Of a stretch of DNA of 64,000 nucleotides, positions 17,662 through 26,259 are shown one piece after another. The position numbers were made by a program, and so were the translations under genes. Every line of letters starts with the position of its first letter. The stretch's first letter is position 1. The notes under the pieces were generated by a model. That model was not told the origin of the DNA. It searched no databases and saw only the letters and a list, made by a program, of their open reading frames with translations. This stretch comes from Mesorhizobium sp. B2-8-5 (GTDB taxonomy: Bacteria; Pseudomonadota; Alphaproteobacteria; Rhizobiales; Rhizobiaceae): contig NZ_CP083951.1 of the NCBI RefSeq assembly GCF_006440675.2, forward strand, positions 1,178,001 to 1,242,000, read 5' to 3'.

Positions 17662-19407
17662 TCAGTTGTTTTCCGGATGGCCGGCGATGCCGGTGCGGGT
17701 CAGCTGCCAGTGGACCTCGGCAATCTCCGAGGCCTTGAAGGCAAGCACGATCTGCCGGCTGCGGCGCGGGCCGCTCAGTCCGGCGAAGTAGATCGATTCC
17801 TCGACCTCCGGCGCCACTTCGGCGCAGGTGAAAACCCAGGAGTCGCCCTGCGCGGCGGCGAGCGTCAGGCGGTCGTGGTCGTCCTGCAGCAGGCTGATGT
17901 CGGGGTGGACGTGGAAGCGCACCGTGACGAAGTCGCGGCCGTTGTTGCGGATCGCGGCATTGCCCGGGCGCAGGAAACGGTCGCGGCCGGCAAGCACGTT
18001 GCCGTTCGTGGTCAGCTTCAGCTCGCGCTCATGCAGGAAACCGAATTGCTGGGCATAGCCGTCGTGGCGGGCGACGAAGCCGTGCACGCCCTTCTGGTCG
18101 AGGCGCTTGCAGGGCACATGCTGCGGGCCGCCGATCAGCGGCGAGCCCAGCAGGTCGCTGACGCGCAGCGAATGGCTGAAGCGCGCCGACGAGGTGTCGT
18201 TGAGCGTGGCGGTCGAATGCGCGGCGGTGGCGCGCGCCAGCGGCCGGAATTCCGGAGCGCCGTAGGTGTCGATGCCGGCATTGACGATGAAGTGCTGGCG
18301 CCCGGAGGAGAGTTCGAAGGCAAGGCAGCCGGCGTGCGCGGCGTTGGAGACGTCGACCGGCGGCGGCAGGCCGGTGTCGGCGATCACCGTCACGCCGCCC
18401 ATCGACAGGCGCTCGTAGCCGGAGTGCGGCGCGTGCAGCAGCGGCGCGCCCACCGTGTCGTCATGGCGCAGGATGGTGGCGATGCGGTCGTGGATGGTGG
18501 CGCCCATGCCGTTGAAGCGGGCGAGGCTGCCGTCCTGGTGGCGAAAGAAACGCAGCGCCGGCAACATGCGGTCGATGGCGCCGATCAAGGCCGACGGCGG
18601 TGCCTCGGCCTGGTTGGCATAGGTCTGGCGCAACGGCAGAAGATCGGCCAGCAGCTCCAGCACCGCCATCGGCTTGCGCGAGATATGGCCGCCATCGGGC
18701 AGGATCTGATGTTCCAGCTCCTCGGCCAGGTTGCGTGTCGCGGCGCGCAGCGCCGAGGCCGGCGCCGGCAAGGACAGCGCGGCGAAGGCAAGCGCGATGC
18801 GGGCGCGCAGCCTGGCCTCGCCATCCGGCATCTCGCGCGCCATCGAGCGGAGATAGCGGATCTGCACGGCGAGCGATTTCAGGAAGGCGCGATAGAAGGG
18901 GAATTCGGCGCCTTGCAGCACCACCGAGGAATGCTGCAGCCAGGCGATCACCCGTTTGGCCGTCGTGCCCGGCTCCCAGGCGATGCCGGAGATCTGATTG
19001 CCGTGCATGGCGATCCAGTCGGTGACGAGCGCCCTGGCGTTGGCGGCGGCAAGCTCGGTGCCGGTGGCGCGCATGTGGCGCAGCCAGCGGAAGCCATGCA
19101 GCGATTTCTGCCAGCCGCGATTGGGCACGTCGAGCTGGAAGGGCGATGTGCCGCCGGTCTCGACCAGGTGGCCGGACAGCGGGTAGCGGCCGTAATAGAT
19201 CTCCAGCGCGATCTGCGGATCGGCGAGCCGCAGATCCGGCGGCGCGATCAGGACACGTTCGGGCGTGCGGCCGGAATAGCGCCAGCGATAGACCGGGCCG
19301 GCGCGGAGGCGCCGGCGCGTTTTGCGCCAGAACTCCCTCGCGACAAGCGTCCAAAGACGCGTCGTGCTGCCGGCAACAAGTGCCAATAGCCCTCCTGATG
19401 TCCCCAT
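17662..19407 (-). CDS. Heparinase II/III family protein
   Basis: A 581-residue protein. The first 250 or so residues form the alpha/alpha-toroid part (PYRAFLKSLAVQIRYLR-type helices, ILPDGGHISRKPMAVLELL). The C-terminal half is the Hepar_II_III beta-sandwich (GYERLSMGGVTVIADTG, AHAGCLAFELSSGRQHFIVN, HSTATLNDTSSARF). Heparinase relatives are polysaccharide lyases; the substrate here is unknown. There is no obvious signal peptide. The ATG at 19407 is in frame, but AGGAGG lies just downstream of it, 4 nt before a TTG at 19386, so the true start may be that TTG. It lies between rsmB and purH, an order I associate with rhizobia. Confidence 0.85.
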   Translation of the reverse strand: MGTSGGLLALVAGSTTRLWTLVAREFWRKTRRRLRAGPVYRWRYSGRTPERVLIAPPDLRLADPQIALEIYYGRYPLSGHLVETGGTSPFQLDVPNRGWQKSLHGFRWLRHMRATGTELAAANARALVTDWIAMHGNQISGIAWEPGTTAKRVIAWLQHSSVVLQGAEFPFYRAFLKSLAVQIRYLRSMAREMPDGEARLRARIALAFAALSLPAPASALRAATRNLAEELEHQILPDGGHISRKPMAVLELLADLLPLRQTYANQAEAPPSALIGAIDRMLPALRFFRHQDGSLARFNGMGATIHDRIATILRHDDTVGAPLLHAPHSGYERLSMGGVTVIADTGLPPPVDVSNAAHAGCLAFELSSGRQHFIVNAGIDTYGAPEFRPLARATAAHSTATLNDTSSARFSHSLRVSDLLGSPLIGGPQHVPCKRLDQKGVHGFVARHDGYAQQFGFLHERELKLTTNGNVLAGRDRFLRPGNAAIRNNGRDFVTVRFHVHPDISLLQDDHDRLTLAAAQGDSWVFTCAEVAPEVEESIYFAGLSGPRRSRQIVLAFKASEIAEVHWQLTRTGIAGHPENN

Positions 19408-19533
19408 AACCCGAGCACAAGCTTATGCGATTCAAGAACTTATGCGAAGGCGGATTTCGCCGAAGTGAACCAATTCACGCGGCCGCGGCCGGGTCTTCCC
19501 TAAAAAAGTCAGCAAGTTTTATGAGATAACGTT

Positions 19534-20910
19534 TCAATCGGTCCGTCTCATCCGCGCGGCAAAGAAGCCATCCAAGCCCGAAATCCCGGGCGATTCCAGC
19601 GCGAGGTCGGCCGGCGTGGTGCGCAATGTGCCCTCCGGCGTCAGGAATGGGTCGATATCGGCAATTTCGCCAGGCCGGATCGGATCGACGTCCACGCCGG
19701 GGTTCCCGGCGAGGAAATCGCGATAGAGCTCCTCGCCCTCGATCGGGTCGAGCGAGCAGTTGGAAAAGACGATGCGGCCGCCGGGCCTGACGAGACCGAC
19801 GGCATGGGCAAGCAGCCGGCGCTGGAGATCGGCGAGCTTTTCGACATCCGCCATGGTCTTGGTCCAGGGCACGTCGGGATGGCGGCGTACCGTGCCGGTC
19901 GACGAGCAGGGTGCGTCGAGCAGCACGGCGTCGAACAATTGCGCCGGCCGGTAATCCAGGAGGTCGGTCTGGACGAGTTCGGCGGTCAGGCCGAGGCGCT
20001 CGAGATTCTGACTGAGCCGCGCCAGCCGGCTCTTCGAGGTGTCGACCGCGGTCACCTCGGCGCCGGCCAGGATAAGCTGCGCCGTCTTGCCGCCGGGCGC
20101 TGCGCACAGGTCGGCGACGCGCTGTCCGCGGATGTCGCCGAACAGGCGCGCCGGCAGGCTTGCCGCGGCATCCTGCACCCACCAGGCACCGTCGGCGAAA
20201 CCGGGCAGGTCGATGACATTGGCGGAGAGCTTTTCGACACGCACCGTGCCGGTCGGCAGCACGATGCCGCCCAGGCGCTCGGCCCAGAGCGCCGGATCGG
20301 CCTTGACCGTGAAATCGACTGGCGCCTCATGGCGATGCGCGGCAAGAATGGCGCGCGCCTTGTCGGCGCCGTAGGCGGCGGTCAGCCGCTGCGAAAACCA
20401 TTGCGGCGCCTCGCTGGTCGCAGCGAGCGCCGGGGCAAGCTCCGCCTCCTTGGCGCGCGCCAGCGAGCGCAGCACGCCGTTGACGAGGCCGGAGAAGCGC
20501 AGTGTTCGCGGATCGGACTTGGCGTGGGTCACGGCAAGGTCGACGGCGGCGCTGTCGGGAACATCGAGGAACAGGATCTGCGCGGCGGCGACGTTGAGGA
20601 TATGCGAGAGCGCGGTGGCATTGGCCGGCAGCGGCTTTTCCAGGCGCCTGGCCAGCAGCCCGGCAATGGTCATGCGATAGCGCAGCGCGGTGACCAGGAT
20701 GGCGCGCACCAGCGCCCGGTCGCGGCCGTCCAGCGCCCTGTATTGCGGGTGGCCGTGCTCGTTGTCGGTCAGGCCATCGAGCGGCGTATGCGCGTCGATG
20801 ACGGCGGCAAGCAGGCGCGCGGCCGCCTTGCGCGCCGCAAGGCCGGCGACGTTCTCGTCGCCATTCTTGTGTTGCGGATTGCCTGGCTGTCCGCGCCTCG
20901 GCGGCGTCAC
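19534..20910 (-). CDS. rsmB: 16S rRNA m5C methyltransferase, RsmB/NOP family
   Basis: A 458-residue cytoplasmic enzyme. The N-terminal NusB-like RNA-binding domain ([14 protein letters not shown] to about residue 150) is followed by a Rossmann methyltransferase domain with [20 protein letters not shown], the catalytic motif [18 protein letters not shown] and the second Cys in [13 protein letters not shown]. These two Cys are the catalytic pair of m5C RNA methyltransferases. The start is GTG 20910, overlapping the htpX stop in GTGA, so translation is probably coupled. The frame is open far upstream inside htpX, but homology starts here. Confidence 0.93.
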   Translation of the reverse strand: MTPPRRGQPGNPQHKNGDENVAGLAARKAAARLLAAVIDAHTPLDGLTDNEHGHPQYRALDGRDRALVRAILVTALRYRMTIAGLLARRLEKPLPANATALSHILNVAAAQILFLDVPDSAAVDLAVTHAKSDPRTLRFSGLVNGVLRSLARAKEAELAPALAATSEAPQWFSQRLTAAYGADKARAILAAHRHEAPVDFTVKADPALWAERLGGIVLPTGTVRVEKLSANVIDLPGFADGAWWVQDAAASLPARLFGDIRGQRVADLCAAPGGKTAQLILAGAEVTAVDTSKSRLARLSQNLERLGLTAELVQTDLLDYRPAQLFDAVLLDAPCSSTGTVRRHPDVPWTKTMADVEKLADLQRRLLAHAVGLVRPGGRIVFSNCSLDPIEGEELYRDFLAGNPGVDVDPIRPGEIADIDPFLTPEGTLRTTPADLALESPGISGLDGFFAARMRRTD

Positions 20911-21941
20911 GACCAGGGACCCTTCGGCCGGACATTGCGCGGTCCGGTCGGGTTGCGGCCCCAGGGATTGGGCTTTGGCGGCGCCGGCCCAGCCTCTGAG
21001 GCCGCGTCTGCCGGCTTGCCCCATGGCCCCGCTGATGGCTCCTCGGGCTGGATGGGCGGCGCGGAAGCCTCGCGCCGATTGGCCGGCGCGGCCTCGCCCA
21101 TCGCGCGCGCCATCTCCTGCAAGGCGGCGATGCGGTTCTCCGTGTTCGGATGGGTCGAAAACAGATTGTCCATGCGCTCGCCGTGGAGCGGGTTGATGAT
21201 GAAAAGATGCGCCATAGCCGGGTTGCGCTCGGCGTCCGGATTGGGAATCTGTTCGGCGCCGCGCGCAATCTTGTTGAGCGCCGAAGCAAGCCATAGCGGG
21301 TGACCGCAGATCTCGGCGCCGCGCCGGTCGGCTTCGTATTCGCGCGTGCGGCTCACCGCCATCTGCACGATCATCGCGGCGAAGGGCGCGACGATCATCG
21401 CCACAAGCACGCCGACGAAGCCGAACGGATTGTTGTTTTCCCGGCTGCCGCCGAGGAAGAAGGCGAAATTGCCGAGCATCGAAATGGCGCCGGCGAGCGT
21501 CGCCACGATCGTCATGGTCAGCGTGTCGCGATGCTGCACATGCGCAAGCTCATGCGCCATCACCGCCGCGACCTCTTCATGGGAGAGGCGCTGGAGCAGG
21601 CCCGTGGACGCCGCCACCGCGGCATTCTCCGGGTTACGGCCAGTGGCGAAGGCGTTGGGCTGCGGGTTGTCGATCAGATAGGTCTTCGGCATTGGCAGGC
21701 CGGCCTGCTTGGCCAGCGCCTGCACGATCGCGTAATATTCGGGCGCGCTCTTCTCGTCGACCTCGACGGCGCGGTTCATCGACAGCACCATCTTGTCGGC
21801 GTTCCAATAGCTGAACAGATTGGTGCCGGCGGCGATCAGAAGCGCGATGACCATGCCGCCCGGGCCGCCGATCAGATAGCCGACGCCCATGAACAGCGCC
21901 GTCATCGCGGCAAGAAGCATGGTGGTGCGAAGCGTGTTCAT
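20907..21941 (-). CDS. htpX: Membrane zinc metalloprotease HtpX
   Basis: A 344-residue inner-membrane protease of the M48 family that degrades misfolded membrane proteins. Two hydrophobic segments lie at 5-45, the catalytic HELAH at 130-134, and further membrane segments at about 145-200, with the distal Glu ligand in [18 protein letters not shown]. The C-terminal tail after about residue 290 is Pro/Ala rich and typical of rhizobial members. ATG 21941 is preferred over an upstream in-frame start at 21983 because the hydrophobic N-terminus begins here. It overlaps rsmB by 4 nt. A palindrome lies just upstream. Confidence 0.96.
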   Translation of the reverse strand: MNTLRTTMLLAAMTALFMGVGYLIGGPGGMVIALLIAAGTNLFSYWNADKMVLSMNRAVEVDEKSAPEYYAIVQALAKQAGLPMPKTYLIDNPQPNAFATGRNPENAAVAASTGLLQRLSHEEVAAVMAHELAHVQHRDTLTMTIVATLAGAISMLGNFAFFLGGSRENNNPFGFVGVLVAMIVAPFAAMIVQMAVSRTREYEADRRGAEICGHPLWLASALNKIARGAEQIPNPDAERNPAMAHLFIINPLHGERMDNLFSTHPNTENRIAALQEMARAMGEAAPANRREASAPPIQPEEPSAGPWGKPADAASEAGPAPPKPNPWGRNPTGPRNVRPKGPWS

Positions 21942-21977
21942 CGTTTCATCCGTCTGACGTGGTGGCGGAGGGAGCCA

Positions 21978-22027
21978 GAGCATCGGACCGAAAAGTGGAA
22001 TCCGGTTTTCGGAATATTCCGATGCTC
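21978..22027. repeat. Dispersed palindrome, family A, second copy
   Basis: Arms GAGCATCGGA (21978-21987) and TCCGATGCTC (22018-22027) are perfect complements, with inner CCGAAAA and TTTTCGG as in the copy at 6971. It lies between the divergent htpX and SDHAF4-like genes, so it is in the promoter region of both. Confidence 0.8.
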
Positions 22028-22108
22028 ATTAATAGGGGTCGATCCTTCTGTCGTCATGGCTATATGATGGGAGAGGCCGGGCTTCGTTTCAATCGGCGGG
22101 AGTATCGC

Positions 22109-22330
22109 ATGACCGAAGAGCCAAGCAAAACCGAAGCGGTTGCAACGACCGAAGAGCTGCAAAAGACGCTGGCGCCCGAAGCGCAGCGGGCGTTAGCAGA
22201 GGCTGAAGCGCGTCGTCAAAAGTATCGAGCGGCGGAAGCGCAGTTGCCGAAGGAGATCGGCGGCCGCGGCGGCAAGGAACCAGGCCGCTACGGCGACTGG
22301 GAAGTCAAGGGTCTCACCAGCGACTTTTAA
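22109..22330 (+). CDS. DUF1674 / SDHAF4-like succinate dehydrogenase assembly factor
   Basis: A 73-residue soluble protein. The N-terminal half is charged and low complexity (TEELQKTLAPEAQRALAEAE); the C-terminus GGKEPGRYGDWEVKGLTSDF carries the conserved EPxRYGDWExKGxxSDF signature of DUF1674, the family that includes mitochondrial SDHAF4/Sdh8. That protein binds flavinylated SdhA during complex II assembly; the same role here is inferred. ATG 22109 follows GGCGGGAG at good spacing. Its 3' end overlaps the convergent HAD gene by 4 nt. No sdh genes are nearby. Confidence 0.85.
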   Translation: MTEEPSKTEAVATTEELQKTLAPEAQRALAEAEARRQKYRAAEAQLPKEIGGRGGKEPGRYGDWEVKGLTSDF

Positions 22331-22992
22331 GCAACGGCACGCTCGGGCGCGAGGGCGATCCAGCCATTGTCGTCCGTCGCGATGGCGATTTCGTCGTAGG
22401 AACGGATTGTCGGGTGCGACGTGACGAGCGGGTGGACATGCGTGGCGCTGATCACCATCACCGAGGCGCCGGAAGCCTCGCCCGCCGCTATGCCCGCCGG
22501 CGCGTCCTCGAAGACCAGGCAGTCGCGCGCCTCGACGCCGAGACGCCTTGCCGCCAGAAGGAAGCAGTCCGGCGCCGGCTTGCCATGGGTGACGTCTTCG
22601 GCGGTCACCATCATGGCGGGAACCGGGATGCCGGCCGCCTTGATGCGCAGCAGCGCCAGCTCGCGCGGCGCCGAGGTGACGATCGCCCAGCGCTCTGGCG
22701 GCAGCGATTGCAAAAACGCAACGGCGCCGGGGATCGGGACGATGCCTTCGAGGTCATCCGCCTCGGCCTTGAGCAGCAAATCCGCCTCCGCCAGCGGATC
22801 GACACCCGGAAGCCTCAGCGCGGCAATCGTCTCGCGCGCGCGCCTGCCATGGATCGTGGGCAGGAAAGCCGCCACATCGAGGCCATGCCTGTTTGCCCAT
22901 GCCGTCCACACCCGTTCCGCCGCGGCGATCGAGTTGATCACCGTGCCGTCCATGTCGAACAGGAAGGCGGCGAATTTTGAGCCTGCAAACAT
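22327..22992 (-). CDS. HAD-superfamily sugar-phosphate phosphatase-like hydrolase
   Basis: A 221-residue cytoplasmic HAD-IA hydrolase. Motif I is FLFDMDGTVINS (nucleophile Asp13), motif II is in AIVTSAPRELA, motif III the Lys in VTHGKPAPDCFLLAARRLG and motif IV CLVFEDAPAGIAAGEASGA. The cap position and the KPAPDxF pattern resemble the sugar-phosphatase branch (YfbT/2-deoxyglucose-6-phosphatase-like). The actual substrate is not deducible. Ends tail-to-tail with the SDHAF4-like gene. Confidence 0.9.
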   Translation of the reverse strand: MFAGSKFAAFLFDMDGTVINSIAAAERVWTAWANRHGLDVAAFLPTIHGRRARETIAALRLPGVDPLAEADLLLKAEADDLEGIVPIPGAVAFLQSLPPERWAIVTSAPRELALLRIKAAGIPVPAMMVTAEDVTHGKPAPDCFLLAARRLGVEARDCLVFEDAPAGIAAGEASGASVMVISATHVHPLVTSHPTIRSYDEIAIATDDNGWIALAPERAVA

Positions 22993-23069
22993 CGGATGTC
23001 CTGGAGAATCGTTTTGGGGGAGGGGCGAAACGCGAAGCGCAGTTTAGACCGGGCAGGACCGCCTGAGAA

Positions 23070-23108
23070 GGGAGCAGGTCAGCGTTGATAGAACGCTGAC
23101 CTGCTCCC
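23070..23108. repeat. Perfect 17-bp hairpin
   Basis: GGGAGCAGGTCAGCGTT (23070-23086) and its exact complement (23092-23108) are separated by the 5-nt loop GATAG. On the plus strand a T-rich CTTGTTTTTACG follows about 5 nt later. It lies in the region between divergent HAD and transglutaminase genes, where no known transcript needs to end. Confidence 0.8.
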
Positions 23109-23124
23109 ACTCCTTGTTTTTACG

Positions 23125-23165
23125 CAATTGCGGACGGAAGACCGCCGCGCACTTTTCCTGAATTG
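23125..23165. repeat. Dispersed palindrome, family B, copy 1
   Basis: CAATT...AATTG ends enclose GGACGGAAGACCG and CACTTTTCCTG. The same layout (AATT, GACGGAAAA, ACTTTTCCTGGA, CTGCTCC) recurs at 40560-40603, and a more diverged form at 59485-59527. Confidence 0.6.
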
Positions 23166-23260
23166 CTCCAGACGCCGCCATTTCGACTCTGCGCCGGAAC
23201 CAGCTCCGGCTCGCGGCGTTGAACAGGCAGTCTTTCCAAAATCACGAAGGGGGGCATGCG

Positions 23261-24130
23261 ATGCTGATCCGGCTCGGCTATGAAATCGCCATCGAATGCG
23301 CGGCGGCGACGCCGATCATCTCGCTTCTCGACATCCATGCCGAACGGCATGCCGACATCAAGCGGCAGACGCGGGTTCTGACCTCGCCCTCGGTGCCGAC
23401 CAGGACCTATCGCGACCGCCACGGCAATATCTGCCGTCGCTTCACGGCGCCCGCCGGAAGCTTCCGCATCCTCTACGATGCGGCGATCGAGGACAGCGGC
23501 GAGACCGACGAAGTCAATACATTGGCGCGCGAAACGCCGGTCGCGGAACTGCCCGACGACGTGCTGGTCTATCTGCTCGGCAGCCGCTACTGCGAGACCG
23601 ACCACCTCAGCGACATCGCCTGGCAGCTTTTCGGCCATTTGCCGCCTGGCTGGGCGCGGGTGCAGGCGATCGTCGATTATGTCAACAGCAGGCTTTCCTT
23701 CGGCTACGGCTATGCGCGCGCCACGCGCACGGCGGCCCAGGCGCATGAGGAGCGCGTCGGCGTGTGCCGCGACTTCGCGCATCTGGCGATCGCGCTTTGC
23801 CGATGCATCAACATTCCGGCCCGCTACGTGAACGGCTATCTCGGCGATATCGGCGTGCCGGCCGATCCGGCACCGATGGACTTCTCGGCCTGGATGGAAG
23901 TTTTTCTCGACGGCAAATGGTACACGTTCGATCCGCGCCACAACTGCCCGCGCATCGGCCGCGTCGTTATTGCGCGCGGCCGCGACGCCACCGACGTGCC
24001 GCTGCTGCACAGTTTCGGTCCGCACCAGCTCAGCCTGTTCAAGGTCTGGACCTACGAGCAGGAAGGCAACCGCTTCAATCCTCCGCATCATGGCATCGAT
24101 CGGACGGTCAGCGCGCAGATGCTCCTTTGA
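23261..24130 (+). CDS. Transglutaminase-like cysteine protease family protein
   Basis: A 289-residue protein. An N-terminal beta region (MLIRLGYEIAIECAAATPII) precedes the transglutaminase-like core with the catalytic Cys in EERVGVCRDFAHLAIALCR (about residue 168), a His-containing segment in SAWMEVFLDGKWYTFDPRHN, and Asp in FDPRHN. The bacterial family is thought to act as a peptidase or amidase; no signal peptide is visible. ATG 23261 lies after GGGGGGCATGCG; a TTG at 23219 is a weaker alternative. The stop codon is supplied by the left arm of a family 1 repeat. Confidence 0.88.
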   Translation: MLIRLGYEIAIECAAATPIISLLDIHAERHADIKRQTRVLTSPSVPTRTYRDRHGNICRRFTAPAGSFRILYDAAIEDSGETDEVNTLARETPVAELPDDVLVYLLGSRYCETDHLSDIAWQLFGHLPPGWARVQAIVDYVNSRLSFGYGYARATRTAAQAHEERVGVCRDFAHLAIALCRCINIPARYVNGYLGDIGVPADPAPMDFSAWMEVFLDGKWYTFDPRHNCPRIGRVVIARGRDATDVPLLHSFGPHQLSLFKVWTYEQEGNRFNPPHHGIDRTVSAQMLL

Positions 24131-24165
24131 TATTCAGGTGATGCCGGCCTGACCTCTATCTCAAC
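24127..24165. repeat. Family 1 repeat, short (core-less) copy D
   Basis: Left arm TTGATATTCAGGT (24127-24139) includes the TGA stop of the transglutaminase-like gene. GATGCCGGCCT follows, then a degenerate right arm ending ATCTCAAC (to 24165). Same form as 3789-3828, more diverged on the right. Confidence 0.7.
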
Positions 24166-24464
24166 AGGCCCTGCGCTGCGCCTGTTTCATGGCTGCCGCT
24201 GACCCGCTTCGGCACAGTTCGATTGTGCCGAAGAGAGAACGACCGCGACAGCCTTCGAGATCATGGTAAGCACTTCATGAAGGTCGCTTGGCCAGCGTAT
24301 TTTCGTTTACTTCCCGTTCACTCTAGTATTTGCCGAAACCCAGCAAAAACAATGGATTAACCTGCCGTTAAGCGTCTTTCGGCGGCCGACGGCCGGATCT
24401 GGCCGAAATCCTGCAGCGCCTTTGTCGCGCGGCACGGGTGCCGCAAACAGTGGAGGCGGAAGAG
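24166..24464. other. Intergenic region upstream of the TadG-like gene
   Basis: No gene seen. It contains a 10-bp perfect hairpin, CTTCGGCACA (24207-24216) with TGTGCCGAAG (24224-24233), without a T-run, and an AT-richer stretch around 24295-24365 that probably carries the promoter of the next gene. Confidence 0.5.
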
Positions 24465-25826
24465 ATGCGGCAGTTCAGAGGTGTCGTTCGTGGGGTGGAC
24501 GGCTTTACCCGCAATCGCGAAGGCAATTTCGCGGTTCTGTTCGGAGCTGCCGCATCGGTCCTCGCGCTGGGGGTGGGATTCGCGGTCAATATCTCGCAGC
24601 TCTACAATGCGAGATCGAGCCTGCAGGGCATCGTCGACGCCGCTGTGACCTCGACGGCCCGCGATCTCACCCTCGGCGTCATCACCGAAGCCGACGCCAA
24701 CAAGACGGTGCAGGCGTTCCTCGACGCCAACAGCGCGGCCGGCATCCTGCAGGCCAACCGGATCGTGCTGGACAAACTCACCGTCGACAGGACGGCCAGC
24801 ACGGTGAAGGCGGATGTGCACACCGATCTCAGCCTCTATTTCCCCCTGTTCAGCATCGGCGACATGCAACGGGTGACGTCCTCGACCACGGCGCTCTATT
24901 CGGACAAGACGGTCGAGGTCGCGATGATGCTCGACGTCACCGGTTCGATGGCGGGCCAGAAGATCAAGGACCTGAGAACCGCGGCGAGCAACGCGGTCAA
25001 TTCCTTCCTCACCGGCCAGAACGCCGCCAATCCGCGGGTGCGGGTGGCGATCGTGCCTTATGCCAATTCGGTCAATGTCGGCTCGCTCGCCGCAAGCACG
25101 GTCTTTGTCGAGACCAAGGCCAGCGAGCGCAAGCAGGCGCCCGGCAATGACGATCCGAAGTATGTCTCGGCGTCGACGCGGCCGGACAACTGCGCCACCG
25201 AGCGCAAGGGCGCCTACCAGTATTCCGATGCCGGGCCCGATGTCAGCATGGTCAACCGCGACCTCTACCTGTCCGACTTCGCCAAGCAGTCCCGCACACG
25301 AGCCTGTCCGGTCGCGTCAATACAGCCGCTGACCACGGATGCCTCGGCTCTGAACAACGTCATCAAGGACCTCGATGCCTCCGGCGGCACGGCGGGCCAT
25401 ATCGGCGTCCAGTGGGCCTGGTACATGCTCTCCGAAAACTGGGGCAGCGTGATGAAGGCCTCGGAACGGCCGGCGAAGATGGATCCGAAGAAGGTCGCAA
25501 AATACGTGATCCTGATGACGGATGGCGAATTCAACCTGTCCTATTTCGACGCCGACGGCCCGGATCAGGTTTATAACGACGCCGGCAAGGTTGAGACACG
25601 CACTGCTGCGACGACGCTCTGCGCGGCGATGCGCGACCAAGGCATCGAGATATTCACCATCGGCTTTGCCCTTACGGAGAAGAACGCCAAGTCGACGCTG
25701 CAATCCTGCGCCAGCCCCGATAGCGGCAACAACAAGCATTTCTATCAGGCGGCCAACGGTACCGAGCTCGACCAGGCGTTTCAGGATATCGTGCGCAACA
25801 TCGACAATCTCTCAATCACCAAATAG
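24465..25826 (+). CDS. TadG-like protein with von Willebrand factor A domain
   Basis: A 453-residue protein. A TadE/TadG-type N-terminus (NREGNFAVLFGAAASVLALG, membrane segment about 22-45) anchors it in the inner membrane. The C-terminal VWA domain begins near 152 with a MIDAS-like DVTGSM at 157-162 and continues to VILMTDGEFN and the end. Several Cys (RPDNCATE, RACPV, ATTLCAA, LQSCAS) suggest disulfides in the periplasmic part. TadG proteins work with Flp/Tad pili, but no tad genes are adjacent, so this is an orphan. ATG 24465 follows GTGGAGGCGGAAGAG; a GTG at 24438 is an alternative. Confidence 0.88.
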   Translation: MRQFRGVVRGVDGFTRNREGNFAVLFGAAASVLALGVGFAVNISQLYNARSSLQGIVDAAVTSTARDLTLGVITEADANKTVQAFLDANSAAGILQANRIVLDKLTVDRTASTVKADVHTDLSLYFPLFSIGDMQRVTSSTTALYSDKTVEVAMMLDVTGSMAGQKIKDLRTAASNAVNSFLTGQNAANPRVRVAIVPYANSVNVGSLAASTVFVETKASERKQAPGNDDPKYVSASTRPDNCATERKGAYQYSDAGPDVSMVNRDLYLSDFAKQSRTRACPVASIQPLTTDASALNNVIKDLDASGGTAGHIGVQWAWYMLSENWGSVMKASERPAKMDPKKVAKYVILMTDGEFNLSYFDADGPDQVYNDAGKVETRTAATTLCAAMRDQGIEIFTIGFALTEKNAKSTLQSCASPDSGNNKHFYQAANGTELDQAFQDIVRNIDNLSITK

Positions 25827-25882
25827 CGGGCGCCATGTAGCGCGCCAGGTAGCTGGAAGCCTCCGCTCGATGCTCCAAACGG

Positions 25883-25919
25883 AAAAGGCCGCCGCTTCTT
25901 GACGAAGCCGGCGGCCTTC
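25883..25919. terminator. Bidirectional terminator hairpin
   Basis: AAAGGCCGCCGCTTC and GAAGCCGGCGGCCTT form a long GC stem with a TTGAC loop and a one-base bulge. Read on the minus strand it is followed by TTTTCCGTTT, a proper U-tail; on the plus strand by the weaker CCGTGTTTCC. It serves the TadG-like gene (plus) and, better, the 23-codon gene at 25988-26059 (minus). Confidence 0.7.
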
Positions 25920-25987
25920 CGTGTTTCCGTCCATGACGCGGCTTCTGGCGGCAGCCCCATCGGGCTACCCGCCGCGCGTCTCGCGCC

Positions 25988-26059
25988 TTAACGGGAAGAC
26001 TGCTTCCCGGAAGTGCAATCCGCAGAGCTCACGTTATGGAAAACGAAATCACTCGACAT
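25988..26059 (-). CDS. Candidate 23-residue micro-protein with consensus Shine-Dalgarno
   Basis: The minus strand shows GAAAGGAGGTGATCC immediately before GATG: a complement of about 15 nt of the 16S rRNA 3' end, with 7 nt between AGGAGG and the ATG at 26059. The frame is 23 codons (MSSDFVFHNVSSADC... ending SSR) with TAA at 25988-25990. About 70 nt further is a hairpin followed by a U-tail in the same direction (25883-25919). No known family; no hydrophobic segment; one Cys. It stands alone, convergent with the TadG-like gene and divergent from cfa. An 85-codon frame upstream of this ATG (from 26245) is Arg/Pro rich and unlikely. Alternative: the SD-like string belongs to a regulatory RNA. 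Confidence 0.5.
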   Translation of the reverse strand: MSSDFVFHNVSSADCTSGKQSSR

Positions 26060-26259
26060 CGGATCACCTCCTTTCAGTTCGTTGAACACACTCAGATGAT
26101 GGGGTGCGACGCGGCAAAAGACAAGATGACGCCACGGAATGGTCGTGCCACGAGCCGGGAAACTGCTCTTGCGGTGCTTTTGCGCAACAGATCGGGATTG
26201 CGGTCTACAGGCCGGTGGACGACAGTGCGGCTTTGGGGGCGACATAGCGGGAGGTGGGA

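Noticed and set aside
26062..26076. GGATCACCTCCTTTC looked like the 3' end of a 16S rRNA gene
   Set aside because: The upstream bases do not continue into 16S sequence; read on the other strand it is an extended Shine-Dalgarno before a short frame.
26060..26245. 85-codon minus-strand frame extending upstream of the 23-codon gene
   Set aside because: Pro/Arg/His-rich translation, no ribosome site at its own start, and the perfect Shine-Dalgarno is inside it.
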